Shown in pieces: positions 11,065 to 22,250 of a stretch of 64,000 bases of DNA (positions are counted from its first letter, which is position 1; the number at the start of each line of letters is the position of its first letter). The notes under the pieces are model-generated. The model saw only the letters and a program-made list of their open reading frames with translations. It was not told where the DNA came from and did not search any database. The translations under genes were made by a program, and so were the position numbers. The stretch is from NCBI RefSeq assembly GCF_002994745.2, contig NC_037092.1:82008824-82072823 (forward strand), in the 5' to 3' direction. The DNA comes from Rosa chinensis. Its lineage: Eukaryota > Streptophyta > Magnoliopsida > Rosales > Rosaceae.

Positions 11065-13778
11065 AATTCCCCCACACTTATCTTTTGCTAGTCCCTTAGC
11101 AAAATCAAAACTAAGACACAAACTTAGACTCAACCAAAATTTAAAGAAAGAAAGACTCAAACATTACAACATACAATGACTCTATTGCCCTTCAACATTT
11201 TGTCTCATAAATCTCTTACTTTCACAACATTAAGATTAACACTCAACCAAGAATCAATGTTTAGGCATTCGAGAGTTAATTAAAACACATAATCCACACA
11301 TACACAAGTAGGACTTGGTTGTAACAATGGTGATGGGATGGGGTGGAGCTCAGCATGTTTCAGGCAAGTATGATCTATATCCTCACAAGATATATCTACT
11401 CTTTCTTCTCTCAGATCAAGGCAATGCTTAAAAGCTTATAATCACTCAATTATATGTGAGAGAAAATATTTTGAGGCAATTAAATAGCTCACATATACAA
11501 GAAATGAAAAACACTTTGTGAATATAATTTTTTCAAAAGATCTCATGAAGGATATCAACTACTTGCACGAATGGACCCAAGCTATAGGTTTAACTCTTGT
11601 AACTCATCTCCACAGATCAAAGGTTGTCCCATCTTAAGGATCAAGAATGTCTTATTAAGGGTTGTAATGGGGCCAAGGATCAAGGTTTTAAGAAATGAAC
11701 GGGTAAGGAATTTAACAAAGTGTCATAAAAACCTAGCAGAGATCATGTACATGTAGAGACTTCTAGAAATCCACCAAAGCAAAACGTCACACCCAAAGAG
11801 GCGAAACAAAAGGGCCTAATGTCTTCATGTTGGACCCAAACTTCATTCTAAACTTCCCTTGAATTCTTGTGAACTGGACAAAGACCAAATTTTTCAATAG
11901 TGGGTCTTCAATTCAAAGCAAACTCCAAATTCACCAAGTACGGGGGACTAAAATCGATAAACATATTTTTTTTCTTTTTCTTTCTTTCTTTTTCTTTTCT
12001 TAACCGTACACTTTTTTCTTTTTAACTTTCTTTTTCACGGCTTTCACATATTTTTTCATGGACAAGTCTACCCCCACACTTGAACTTTCACCTCTTGTCA
12101 ATCTTCATCCTTGCCACCCTCATAAAGTAAGTCTCAAAAGATAGCTCCACTAAGTTTTTAGAACAAAGGGTAGGATAACTATACTAAGCTTTTGGGGTTA
12201 AGGATTTTAAGGGTGATGAAAGAAAAGGCTTTCAATTGTAGGTTCAAAGGTGTTTATCTAAGGGAGCGAATTCTAGCATTCTCTAGTCCATCAAACTTAA
12301 TCTATGGCAAGCAATCAATCAAGATGAAAGAATAATGAGATCATCAAAACATCGCCAAGAAAATAAGAATATATTCTTTTTATTATCACTTCCAAGAAAA
12401 GGGACATGGGCTCAAATATCTCACATGGGCTTTTATGAATCAAAACTCATCCTAACATGCTCATATTCTATACCAAGGTCACGAAATCTATATCCACTAC
12501 ACATGCATACACTTTTCATATATCTCAATTAACCAAATAATACCATTTAAAATCATCTCAATATTGTGATCCTCTCTTAGCCATAATTTCAGAGATATAA
12601 ACTCATCCTAGACATTTGAAAGGGCATCCTATGACTCAAAAATAAAAACAAAATTAATTAAATTTTTTGTTGACATTTTTCCTTTTTCCTTTTTTTTTTT
12701 TTTTTTTGTATTTTTCATTATATAGGACTCAAAATAAAAGACTAAAATATAAATCCCTTCCCCCACACTTAAATATTGCATTGTCCTCAATGTAATCAAT
12801 TAAAAACATGCAATGAAACAAGTAAGCATAGATAGAAGGCATTTACGAAAAAAAGTCTAAAATAAAATAATAAAAAAAATTAAAAATAATAAAAAGAAAT
12901 AGGGAAAGAGAAAGCAAATCTGTGTTTGAAGACTGCTTCACAGCTTCTTCTAAATTGGGTTGCCTCCCAAGCAGCGCTTGAATTTATTGTCTTTCAGCCA
13001 GACAGTACCTCCATTAAATAAAGTTAGTGACTATAATTAACAAAGAAATACAAAATAAAAAAACAAGTAACTATGAATTACAAATTACAAGTAAAATTAA
13101 CAAGTACATTGTACATAAGACACAAGTTAAGTACACAAGTGAGTATAAAATGTGAAAAGTATTTTTACAAGAGTTTTTTTTTTTTTTTTTTACCTTAGTG
13201 TATCACAACATTTTTGTTTGTTATAAATATTATTGATATCGAATCTAATTCCAAGCGGTAAATCAAGTGGACGTGCGGCCCAAGTATAGTCGCCTAGACA
13301 CAAAGTCCCTTTCACATCCTTTGGGCAACCTTACTGAAATGGCCAGGTGGGGGAGGACGAACACAAGAGGAAAAATCTATTTTGGCATTAGCTACTCCCA
13401 CATAGTGGTTTAGGCCCATTTGCAAGCACTTCTAGGTTCAAAAACCCATCATGAATGTTATCCCCTTCCTAGACACTATTCCACATAGGCTATAATTACT
13501 AAGATGAAAAAGGTCATAAGTGTGAAGACAGTTCAACAAGTGTTAATAAAGGCCGCCCTCAACCTTAAGGGACCTGAACTAGGTACCAATAAGGGGTTTA
13601 GGCCAATATTAACAAACGCGACTTCACCTATTCCTCTCAATTTACAACTTACAATTAAAATTCGTGTTCAACAATATAAAAAAAACATCCTAGTTAATAT
13701 AAACTAAGTTTCGAACAATTTATATACATAAAATATAAACAAAAACAAGTGATTTTTCAATCCCCGGCAACGGCGCCA
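11065..13778 (-). mobile_element. Internal region of a Ty3-type element lacking pol (minus strand)
   Basis: The region runs from a polypurine tract (complement of 'aattcccccacactta', 11065-11080) to a tRNA-Asp-type primer site at 13761-13778. The interior has no gag or pol frame, only AT-rich DNA with poly(T) tracts near 12689 and 13174 and signatures such as 'cccccacacttaaatattgcattgtcctcaatgt' (about 12761-12794) and 'gggttgcctcccaagcagcgc' (about 12957-12977). The same signatures recur at 61.2-63.3 kb. A non-autonomous (LARD-like) or internally deleted Ty3-type element of Athila style is the best reading. Confidence 0.65.
13761..13778 (-). other. Primer-binding site (tRNA-Asp type), minus strand
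   Basis: Plus-strand TCCCCGGCAACGGCGCCA is the complement of TGGCGCCGTTGCCGGGGA, the well-known tRNA-Asp primer site of many plant Ty3-type elements. It shows that the element inserted in gag runs right to left. Confidence 0.85.
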
Positions 13779-13837
13779 AAAATTGATAGCGCTCAAAGTT
13801 AGCGCGCGCCAAAAATTGACACACTAAAAATCATGGA
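13779..13837 (-). repeat. Stub of the 5' LTR beside the primer site
   Basis: Only about 50 bp of LTR-like DNA ('tgatagcgctcaaagttagc') lies between the primer site and the point where copia gag resumes. Most of this LTR has been lost, together with some gag sequence at the junction. Confidence 0.5.
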
Positions 13838-14458
13838 CATCTGAAGCTAGAGCTTTTGTAAGTGATCTTAAGCTAGCTGAGAAGAAATCTTATAGAGGTA
13901 AACGCCCTGATCTCCACTGCACTTATTGTGATCATCCCGGACATCTAAGAGAGAGGTGTTAGATACAGCATCCTGAACTCAAACCCAAATTTGAGAAGCA
14001 AGCTAGAGATACCAAGTTCTTTCCAAAAAAATCATGGCCACAAGGAAAATCATGTTGCTTCTTCCGCTGAGGGATTACTAAACTTCACTGCAAATCCAGC
14101 TCCAGTGATAAATGAATTTGCAGCCTACCTCCAACTGAAGCAAGGAAATGAACAAGAGGCTGTTTCTAAAGACTCAACAGCCTTACTTGGAAAATTTGCT
14201 AGTTTCCTAGTAGAAGCAGATGGAATAACTCCACATGATATACCAGGTATCTTAAAAGCTTTCTCTACAGCCTTACATGCAAGTAGTATGAATGATTTTT
14301 GGATAATAGATTTGGGTGCCACTGATCACATGACAAACCAAAACTCTAAGCTTCAAAATTTTGAAAAATTGTCAACTCCTTCTCATGTGTCTATTGCTAA
14401 TGGTAGAGGTGTGCCAGTTTTAGGAAAAGGGAAAATAAACATTCTTTCATAAACCATA
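13838..14458 (+). pseudogene. copia gag zinc knuckle and protease
   Basis: Gag resumes with SEARAFVSDLKLAEKKSY, followed by a CCHC zinc knuckle (CTYCDHPGHLRERC, about 13918-13959). A frame change then leads into the 153-codon frame at 13991-14452. This holds the aspartic protease, whose active-site block reads DLGATDHM near 14312-14335. The usual serine after the catalytic aspartate is leucine, so the protease is probably inactive. Confidence 0.8.
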
Positions 14459-14639
14459 AAGTCCACAGCTTTGTATGTACCATCTTTTCTCTTCAAATTA
14501 ATGTCAGTTGGAAGGATTACCAATTCTCTAAGATGCCTTGCCTAACAAGGTTATTTTCCACGATCTTGCCACCAAGAAGCAGATTGGTGAAGGTTTTTAT
14601 CTCAATGGACTGTACTACCTCTTAAAGAATTTAGAGTTC

Positions 14640-15290
14640 CCAAAGTCTCCCAAGCTAATCTTACTGTAGCTCAAGAACATCAACTATGGCATCAGCGTTT
14701 GGCTCATCCCTCAGAATATGTTTTGTCTTCTGTATTTCCAAATCTGTGTAAAGAACCTTTTGAATGTGAAATATGCCACCTAGCTAAGTCTACTAGACTT
14801 CCTTTTAGTTCATCTGCATCTCGAGCTAGCAATCCTTTTGAAATTGTATACTCTGATATCTGGGGACTAGCTCCTCTAGATTCTTTTGATGGTTATAAGT
14901 ACTTTGTTACCTTTCTTGATCATTTTTCTCGTGTCACTTGGTTATATCTTCTGAAGCTTAAGAGTGATTTAGTGCCTGTCTTCAAGGATTTTCATAATCT
15001 TATCACAACAATGTTCTCAACTAAAATTCACACTCTTTGATCAGATAATGGCACCAAATATATGTCCAAAATCATGTCACAATTTCTGAGCACAAATGGC
15101 ATCTTACACCAGACAAGTTGTGTAGGAACACCACAACAAAATGGTGTTGCTCAGAGAAAAAATAGGGACCTCCTTGAAAAAACAAGATCAATAATGTTTC
15201 AAATGAACGTCCCTAAGAGATCCTGGCCGGTCTCAAGGAGTACTCACTGCTGCATACCTCATAAACAGATTGCCAAGTAGAGTCCTTAAT
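14640..15290 (+). pseudogene. copia integrase
   Basis: A GAG-pre-integrase zinc block (H...H...CEICHLAKS, 14690-14790) is followed by the core. The first two catalytic aspartates are present, in YSDIWG and SDNGT. At the third site the codon at 15152-15154 is CAG, so the block reads PQQNGVAQRKN where the family has glutamate. An in-frame TGA (15038-15040) and a frameshift near 15270 also break it. Confidence 0.85.
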
Positions 15291-17524
15291 TTCAAATCAC
15301 CCTATGAAGTTTTGAAAGGAAGAAAACTTGACATTACACACCTCAAAGTCTTTGGTTGTGTCTGCTATGTGCATGTACAATCTGCTGATAAATTAGATCC
15401 CAAGGCTACAAAGTGCATCTTTTTGGGATATTCATCTACTCAGAAGGGATATAAGTGTTTTGATACAGACACGAATTGATCCAAACACGAAGAAGCTGTT
15501 TGTATCAAGGGATGTTCGATTTGTTGAAAAAGTTCCTTTTTTTAGTGCTCCTGATTCCTCTCCTCAGGGGGAGTTCTTTCTTAATTTCCTCTCTTTACCA
15601 ATTTCTGGATCAACCTTAGAGGATAGCAGAACCCCTCAGTTGGATTTACCAAGAGATGATGTTGCGATACAACACATGGGAACATATCTCACTACTCCAA
15701 ACGGACCAAATACATCATCTGCTTTGGAAACCCACTCTTCTCCTGCTCAGGACAATGGTGTCTATCAAAATGATGTCCTTGATGACCCAGAAGAAGTTAT
15801 TCCAGAACTAGGACCAGCTATTCCCATTCCAAGAAGGTATCCTACTCGAACTAGGAGACCTCCTCTCAAGCTGCAAGACTACAAAGTGTACACCACTAAG
15901 TATCTGTTGGAGAACTTTGTATCTTACAACAAGATCTCAGAGGCTCATGCTGCTTTCCTCTCTGAAATCTCTAGTGCATCAGAACCTAAAAACTATCAAG
16001 AAGCCAGACAACAAAGTGTTTAGACTGCTGCTATGAAAGAAGAACTGAGAGCTTTGGATGAAAATCAAACTTGGAGCGTGGTTAAACTTACTGAAGGAAA
16101 AAGAGTGGTACGCAGCAAATGGATCTTCAAAACAAAGTTCAAGTCAAATGGAGAAATTGAAAGACACAAAGTTCGGTTAGTAGCAAGAGGATTCATGCAG
16201 ACTTTTGGTGTTGAATATAAGGAGACATTTTCTCCAGTTGCCAAAATGAAGACAGTTCGATTTCTCCTATCTATTGCAGTTAATAATGCTTGGCCATTAT
16301 ATCAGATAGATGTAAAAAATGCTTTTCTTCATGGAGATCTTGAAGAAGAGGTCTATATGCAGCTTTCTCCAGGTCATCCCCAAGAAGGTGATCCTAGTTT
16401 GGTGTGTAGACTTCACAGATCCTTATATGGATTAAAACAGTGTCCTCGAGCATGGTACTCTAAGCTCAGTTCTGTTCTGGAGGCAAATAGTTTCAGGAGA
16501 AGTAGTGCAAACTCATCTATGTTTGTTCGAAGTGGTAGGTCGGGGAGATTAGTGGTGCTTGTCTATGTTGATGATCTTATCATTACAAGAGAGAATGAAG
16601 AAGAGATTGACACTCTTAAGAAATCCTTGCATCATAAAGTTGCCGTTAAGGATTTGGAAGTGTTGAAGTACTTTCTTGGTATTGAAATGGCCACATCTTC
16701 CAAGGGACTATTTCTCAACCAAAGAAAGTATTTAATGGATCTTCTGGAAGAAGCTGAGATGATGGATAGCAAGCCTCGTGCCACACCTCTAGAGAGCAAA
16801 TTGAAACTAAAACTGGAAGGTGAAAAACTTAATTAGTAATATAGGTGAGTATCAAAGACTTGTTGGAAAGTTGATCTACCTCACCATTACAAGACCAGAC
16901 ATTACTTTTGCAGTAAGTTTGGTCAGCCAATTTATGCATGCACCCACTGAAGCACATCTGCAGATTGTCAAAAGAATTCTCAGATATCTCAAGGGTTCCA
17001 TTGGAAGAGGAATACTAATGCAGAATAATCAACATACAAAGATAATGGGGTACTCTGATGCAGATTGGGCTGGAAATGCCTGTGATCGGAAGTCTACCAC
17101 TGGTTATTGCACTTTTGTTGGTGGAAATTTAGTGTCTTGGAAGAGCAAGAAATAGACTGTAATTGCTCGATCGAGTGCTAAGGCTGAATATAGGGCTATG
17201 GCCTCTACTGCTTGTGAGTTGATATGGTTGAAATATCTCCTAGCTGATTTAGGAATCAACCATGATCATCAACCTATTCTTATGTTTTGTGACAATCAAG
17301 TAGCAATGCACATTGCAGCCAATCCAGTTTTTCATGAGCGCACCAAGCATATCGAAGTAGATTGCTACTATGTTAGATCTCAAGTTCAGAACAAGGTGAT
17401 TGATACTGTTTACACTCGGAGCCATGATCAACTTGCAGACATCTTCACAAAATCTCTTCCTTCCGTACAGTTTCTCAGGTTGCTTTCCAAGATTGGATCC
17501 ATCAATCTTTTGGATCCAGCTTAA
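15270..17524 (+). pseudogene. copia reverse transcriptase and RNase H
   Basis: The segment covers the integrase C-terminus (VFGCVCYVH), the linker, and reverse transcriptase with NAFLHGDLEEEVYM and the catalytic YVDD at 16564-16575. RNase H follows (YSDADWAG, RSSAKAEYRAM, FCDNQVAMHIAANP, ending ADIFTKSL). Breaks: a frame change near 15465, TAG at 16021-16023, a frameshift near 16820-16834, and TAG at 17153-17155. The RT core is intact, but the polyprotein cannot be made. Confidence 0.9.
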
Positions 17525-17530
17525 GGGGGA
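17523..17530 (+). other. Polypurine tract of the copia element
   Basis: AAGGGGGA sits just before the 3' LTR, which begins at 17532 (TATTGAG, probably once TGTTGAG). It primes plus-strand DNA synthesis in this class. Confidence 0.8.
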
Positions 17531-17531
17531 G

Positions 17532-17620
17532 TATTGAGAATTGAGAATTGTCATATCTTGGTGTTACTTACCACCATACCTTGTGTTAGGTTGTGTAGTG
17601 ATTACTACCATACTTAGTTG
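17532..17620 (+). repeat. copia 3' LTR, first part
   Basis: The first 89 bp of the 3' LTR, ending 'tacttagttg' where a second LTR element inserted. The LTR resumes at 21341. Confidence 0.85.
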
Positions 17621-18725
17621 TGTTCGCTCAAAAATCGTCCCGGCCTCGTGTCACTGGGCCGAGGGCTTCTTTGGCTTACACGTGTCCTTTTGGAGTGGTG
17701 ACGTGTGCGCGGGCGTGCCAACTCGCTGCCGGTAGGCCAAGCGAGGTTTTGTTCTAGATTATAGATCTTGCGCCGATCTGACTTCTGATCAGTTGATTGT
17801 GGACCGAAGAAGGATCGATCTCGGCCGCGGGGTTCTCTCTGCCTTGAATGCAAGGACTTTAGCACAGATCGACCTTATCTGGCCGTAGTGCTGTGTAACT
17901 CGGTGATTGAGGTGAAAGTGAAGTGATGATGATTCTTTTTGTGATTTTGTATTTTGTATAAAGTAAATAACGTAAAGTAAACGACAGAAAATAAAAGTGC
18001 AGGTAAGACAAAGTAAAGTGCAGGAATGTAAAGGTGCAGCAAATAATGTGTAGGAAGATAAACTGCTTGAATGTAAAGAGCAACAAAGTAAAGTGCAGGA
18101 AAGATAAATACCAGTAAAGAAAGCGATAAGATAAACACGTAAAGATTGATAAGTGTTGCTGAAATGTTGAAATGTATTGAGATAAAATTTGTGTAATCGC
18201 GTAGAGCGTTTGGTCGAGGACCTCTAACAATGAATCCTATGGTCCTTTTTATAGTGAAGCTAAACTACTGAATGAAGGAAAAGAAACAATTTCAGCCTTT
18301 ACAGTTAAGACCGTATTAATTACAAATAGAACAGTGTTCATGTTTGTGATATCGTTATCAATGATTGATTTTATCATGAGCAATCAATCAGGTCTTGTAA
18401 CTGATGATTGGCAATAACACCTCCTAATGCTCATTCAAGTTAATTGCCCCAAACTTCGGTAACGTTTCTCCTGACAATCAACCTCTTTGATGTGTCGCGG
18501 CTAATTAGCCGCGGTCATTCCTTATGACTTGTGGGTCATTTAATCTCTACCGATTTAATAACGGCCCTTTGCACACATTATTTTTGGTTATCAATTTGAC
18601 AATAAACATTTAATGTGCCGCGGCTAATTGACTGCGGTCCTTCATTAGCTGCAGTCCTTCATTAGGCCTTGTGGGCTGGGTCCACCTATTTGCTACGTGG
18701 GCCTTGCCAAATATAGGTTCAAACA
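17621..18725 (-). repeat. 3' LTR (full length, 1105 bp) of the nested element
   Basis: This is the longer of the two LTRs. It has a TATA-like box on the minus strand (complement of 'ctttttatag', 18245-18254). It retains about 430 bp (roughly 17721-18148) missing from the other LTR. Confidence 0.85.
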
Positions 18726-18884
18726 GAGCCCCCTAGTCCCTTGAGCTTCGGCATAGATGCCGAGTGGTTAAGGGACTAAAATATTGTTTCTAGAAAAATC
18801 TCTTGGCAAGGTTCACGCATTATAGTGTTGGTGACATTCGTCACGCAACAGCCACTCACCGCGGCTATTCAACCGTTGGTTTCA

Positions 18885-19140
18885 CAATCCATTAAATTAT
18901 GGACATTTAGCTATGATCATTTGCTAGCCGCGATCATTTGATAGCCGCGGCTATTCAACCGTTGATTTCAAGCTTACTCCTTCAAGGCCATTTAACCATG
19001 ATTCATTAAATTATGGACATTTAGCCGCTGTCCTTTGCTAGCCGCGGTTATTCAACCATTTAACCATGATCCATTAAATTACGGTCCTTTGCTAGCCGCG
19101 ATCATTTGATACCCGCGACTATTCAACCGTTTGTTACTGT
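18885..19140. repeat. Diverged direct repeats with GCCGCGG motif
   Basis: Units built on 'gctagccgcg(a/g)tcattt', 'ccgcg(g)ctattcaaccgtt' and 'catta aattatggacattt' recur several times in the nested element's interior just inside its 3' LTR. The order is variable and no coding frame is present. Confidence 0.55.
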
Positions 19141-19487
19141 TATTTAATTGTGGCCCATCGTCGCTGCTGCCATTCAACTACTGTCCTTTTCTATGTCGCG
19201 GCTAGTGATTGAATTCGTGATATATATGTAGCCCCTCCCTAATTCATTGAGCCTTGGCTCGAGCCGAGTGGTGAAGGAACTAGTAAACAAAGTCGGCCTC
19301 ATTGTCGAATGACGTTCAAATTTTTTCCAACCGTGATCATAGAAATATTTCGGCCTTACAGTGTCATGCCTACCGATCAATTACACGACTCCTAAAAACA
19401 CAACTTTTCATTTACTTTATTTTATTTTATTTTATTTTTTGCAGAAACTAAAGCAAGAAAACAAAAATGTAAAAATCTTGTGTGCCG

Positions 19488-20183
19488 TTATGGAGGTGAC
19501 CAACAATGTTTCACCCCAAGTTTTGAACATTTTATATTCTCAGCATGAATTTCAAATTTTTCAAGGACGATCTTCATTGACCAAAGCGAATGATTGAGAT
19601 TTATTTTCTTTTCGGCTTTCATGTGAGCCAAACTCTCATTGTCTCCATGCGTACTCGTCTGATCAATCATGGTAATTAATTTTAATTCAACTGGCTTGAT
19701 CAAGTCAGCTTTTTGTCCAATAATCATGTCAAAATGCATGATTTCTTGGATCAAGTAAAGCTTATGATTTACTGCATTGTGATTAGTTTCTTCCGACCCA
19801 ATAAGCATATCTCTTGCTGCTTTAAAATTGTGATCTAGTGCCTGAGACCCATTTGAGTCGGCTTTGTCTCTAACAACTATATCAGTTTGCACGAACTCGT
19901 CACATGTGCCATGTACCATATGATGGTTAGTTTCCTTGAGGTTTTCTGGGTCTCCATACCTTTTGCCTACCGTATTTCTCTCTTCTTGTAGAGAAATAGT
20001 AGGTGGCCTAATCTCTATTTGATTGTTGTATAGTTCTTCCTCGTGGAGATTATTTTGAAGTATGAGACATCCTTTCTCCTCAAGCATCTGGGTATCTTTA
20101 AAGTACTCATCAACCTCTCCTTGAAACCTCCATACCAAATTGCCTGGTCGAGTCTTCCATTTCGTAAATTCCCTGTCGTACAA
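19488..20183 (-). CDS. ORF of unknown function in the nested element
   Basis: A 231-codon minus-strand frame in the interior of the nested LTR element. The product is hydrophilic and rich in Glu, Lys, His and Asn, with no zinc knuckle, protease or polymerase motif that I can see. A second frame (20227-20619) lies 44 bp upstream on the same strand, so the two may once have been a single gag-like or captured reading frame. There is no convincing evidence that it is expressed. Confidence 0.3.
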   Translation of the reverse strand: MYDREFTKWKTRPGNLVWRFQGEVDEYFKDTQMLEEKGCLILQNNLHEEELYNNQIEIRPPTISLQEERNTVGKRYGDPENLKETNHHMVHGTCDEFVQTDIVVRDKADSNGSQALDHNFKAARDMLIGSEETNHNAVNHKLYLIQEIMHFDMIIGQKADLIKPVELKLITMIDQTSTHGDNESLAHMKAEKKINLNHSLWSMKIVLEKFEIHAENIKCSKLGVKHCWSPP

Positions 20184-20226
20184 TTTGTAGTACCTTTTCT
20201 ACCACCTTTTGGACATCCTTTCCAAG

Positions 20227-20619
20227 TTAGCAGTCATCTTTGGCCTCTTCCAGTTGCCTTAGTACATTCTTTTCAATTCGCTGCTTATCATACAAATACC
20301 TTTGGCAAATTTCCCAATATATTTGTACTGTGAACGGTTGGTTCAAAGGTGCTTCATGGATATCATTGTCATCATTAATACACAATTCTGTAACCATTTG
20401 ACCATAGTTATTACAGGACTCTGTGCCCGTCGGCGTGCTCGTCGTTTTCCTGTTAGCATATTGGTTACTAAAGTTACATTGAGATTGTATAGTGGGCCTT
20501 TGTTGATCCCAAGATGCATGGCTATTTAAATCAACAAAACTTTGATACATGACATAGCTATAACTACGATCATAACCATACAATTGACCATGGTCGATCA
20601 CATTGGTCATTCTTATCAA
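20227..20619 (-). CDS. Second ORF of unknown function in the nested element
   Basis: A 130-codon minus-strand frame close to the primer site, where gag would normally start. It is rich in Tyr, Asn, Gln and Ser, and its last third (ICQRYLYDKQRIEKNVLRQLEEAK) is helical in character. It could be a decayed gag N-terminus or unrelated sequence. No family was recognised. Confidence 0.3.
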   Translation of the reverse strand: MIRMTNVIDHGQLYGYDRSYSYVMYQSFVDLNSHASWDQQRPTIQSQCNFSNQYANRKTTSTPTGTESCNNYGQMVTELCINDDNDIHEAPLNQPFTVQIYWEICQRYLYDKQRIEKNVLRQLEEAKDDC

Positions 20620-20697
20620 TTATCAAATCATAGCCATGTATATATGGCTCATAAGAACTCATTCACCAAGTGTGGTCCCACTGGGCGTGCCAAAAGA

Positions 20698-21340
20698 TGT
20701 TCGCTCAAAAATCGTCCCGGCCTCGTGTCACTGGGCCGAGGGCTTCTTTGGCTTACACGTGTCCTTCTGGAGTGGTGACGTGTGCGCGGGCGTGCCAAGT
20801 GTTGCTGAAATGTTGAAATGTATTGAGATAAAATTTGTGTAATCGCGTAGAGCGTTTGGTCGAGGACCTCTAACAATGAATCCTATGGTCCTTTTTATAG
20901 TGAAGCTAAACTACTGAAGGAAGGAAAAGAAACAATTTCAGCCTTTACAGTTAAGACCGCATTGATTACAAATAGAACAGTATTCATGTTTGTGATATCG
21001 TTATCAATGATTGATTTTATCATGAGCAATCAATCAGGTCTTGTAACTGATGATTGGAAATAACACCTCCTAATGCTCATTCAAGTTAATTGCCCCAAAC
21101 TTCGGTAACGTTTCTCCTGACAATCAACCTCTTTGATGTGCCGCGGTCATTCATTATGACTTGTGGGTCATTTAATCTCTACCGATTTAATAACGGCCCT
21201 TTGCACACGTTATTTTTGGTTATCAATTTGACAATAAACATTTAATGTGCCGCGGCTAATTGACCGCAGTCCTTCATTAGGCCTTGTGGGCCGGGTCCAC
21301 CTATTTGCTACGTGGGCCTTGCCAAATATAGGTTCAAACA
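20698..21340 (-). repeat. 5' LTR (643 bp, internally deleted) of the nested element
   Basis: Nearly identical to 17621-18725 except that about 430 bp is missing at the junction 'gcgggcgtgcc|aagtgttgctg', near 20799. The deleted segment is bounded in the full LTR by short matching bases, which suggests loss by replication slippage. Confidence 0.85.
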
Positions 21341-21511
21341 AGTTGATATATACTATTGATGTAACTAGTCTAATTATAGAGAATGGTCATTAGGAAAAGT
21401 ATGGTGATATGTATGAGCTTGTTAGGAGAAGGTGAGTTGTACCTCTCCTTATATATGTGTAATCTTACCTCTTGGAAAAATATATAGAAAATCATCTTAA
21501 CCATTTCTTCA
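21341..21511 (+). repeat. copia 3' LTR, second part
   Basis: Resumes with the duplicated AGTTG and matches the 5' LTR to its end 'aaccatttcttca' at 21511. Confidence 0.85.
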
Positions 21512-22250
21512 ATATACAAGCACAATGTTGTTTACTAAAGTTCTTCTTGCTTTTAATTATTTTATGCGTCTTATAATTAAAAGTACTATATCTCCTTATC
21601 TTCGTATGGATGATCTGGGATTCCCTTACCTTCGCCATGTTTAACTCTCTTTCTTGGTTGGTGTTGGGTTTGTTTTAACATTGGCTACTATATTTGCTAC
21701 ATTCCTTATGATGCAAACGCTAGTCGCTATTACTTGGACATGATGTTACAGGGGTTATTTGGTTTCATTACGAAGCTGGGTGCTGATGGCTTCTCTTGGT
21801 AGATAGTGCAATTTTTTTTTTTCCTTCCATTGTTTTGCTTTGCAAGCTGTTTAATTATCTGGAAGTTGGGAAAATTTGAGGTTCTGCTTCAATTTTTTCA
21901 CTTCCTTTTGTCTTTCTTTCTAGCTTTTGGGGTAAGGTTTATGTACCCCCCCTTCTTTAGGTTGTATTTTCTTTTTATGTTCTTAATAAAATAAAAATAG
22001 GGGGACGGGCGGTGGGTTCCCAGAGTGTGGCAAACCATTCTCCTTCGGGATAGAGGGTGGGACTTGTTCCCTACATCGTTTGCCTCCAAGGAGCTAATAT
22101 CGCCTAATCCCTTATTCATTAAAAAAAAAAAAATACTAATCTACTTGTTTCTTTGACGGGTAAGATCAACAAGCTAAATAGGTTTGTATAATATATTAGA
22201 CTGTATATATGTATGTCATGCAAATGATTTAAGAATGAAAGTACTAGAAT
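21512..22250. other. Repeat-derived non-coding DNA with a poly(A)-tailed segment
   Basis: No gene. The segment at about 22000-22133 is more GC-rich ('gggggacgggcggtgggttc') and ends in a run of 13 A (22121-22133), like the 3' end of a LINE or SINE. I could not find a target duplication. Confidence 0.4.

Larger units (their letters stand above)
17621..21340 (-). mobile_element. Nested non-autonomous LTR retrotransposon (minus strand), target duplication AGTTG
   Basis: Ends are TGTTCGCTC and GGTTCAAACA, with the 5-bp direct repeat AGTTG at 17616-17620 and 21341-21345. LTRs lie at 17621-18725 and 20698-21340. Orientation is minus: a polypurine tract (complement of 'gagccccctagtccctt', 18726-18742) adjoins the left LTR, and a primer-site-like block (complement of 'ggtcccactgggcgtgcca', 20674-20692) adjoins the right one. 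The 1.97-kb interior encodes no recognisable gag, protease, integrase or RT, only two minus-strand frames of unknown function. The element must have moved with enzymes supplied in trans. Confidence 0.88.
2861..21511 (+). mobile_element. Degenerate Ty1/copia retrotransposon, split by two nested insertions
   Basis: A 5' LTR remnant (2861-3052) is followed by a tRNA-iMet primer site, a broken gag (3112-3720 and 13838-14010), protease, integrase, reverse transcriptase and RNase H (14290-17524), a polypurine tract at 17523-17530, and a 3' LTR (17532-17620 plus 21341-21511). The domain order gag-PR-IN-RT-RH is the Ty1/copia order. A 10-kb block (about 3735-13835) interrupts gag and a 3.7-kb LTR element (17621-21340) interrupts the 3' LTR. 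Several stops and frameshifts cross the coding region, so the copy is dead. Without the inserts the element would be about 4.8 kb, normal for plant copia. Confidence 0.92.

Noticed and set aside
17859..18230. Phe/Leu-rich minus-strand frames resembling membrane proteins
   Set aside because: They lie inside the LTR, in a purine-rich stretch whose complement is T-rich. One copy of the LTR lacks the segment.
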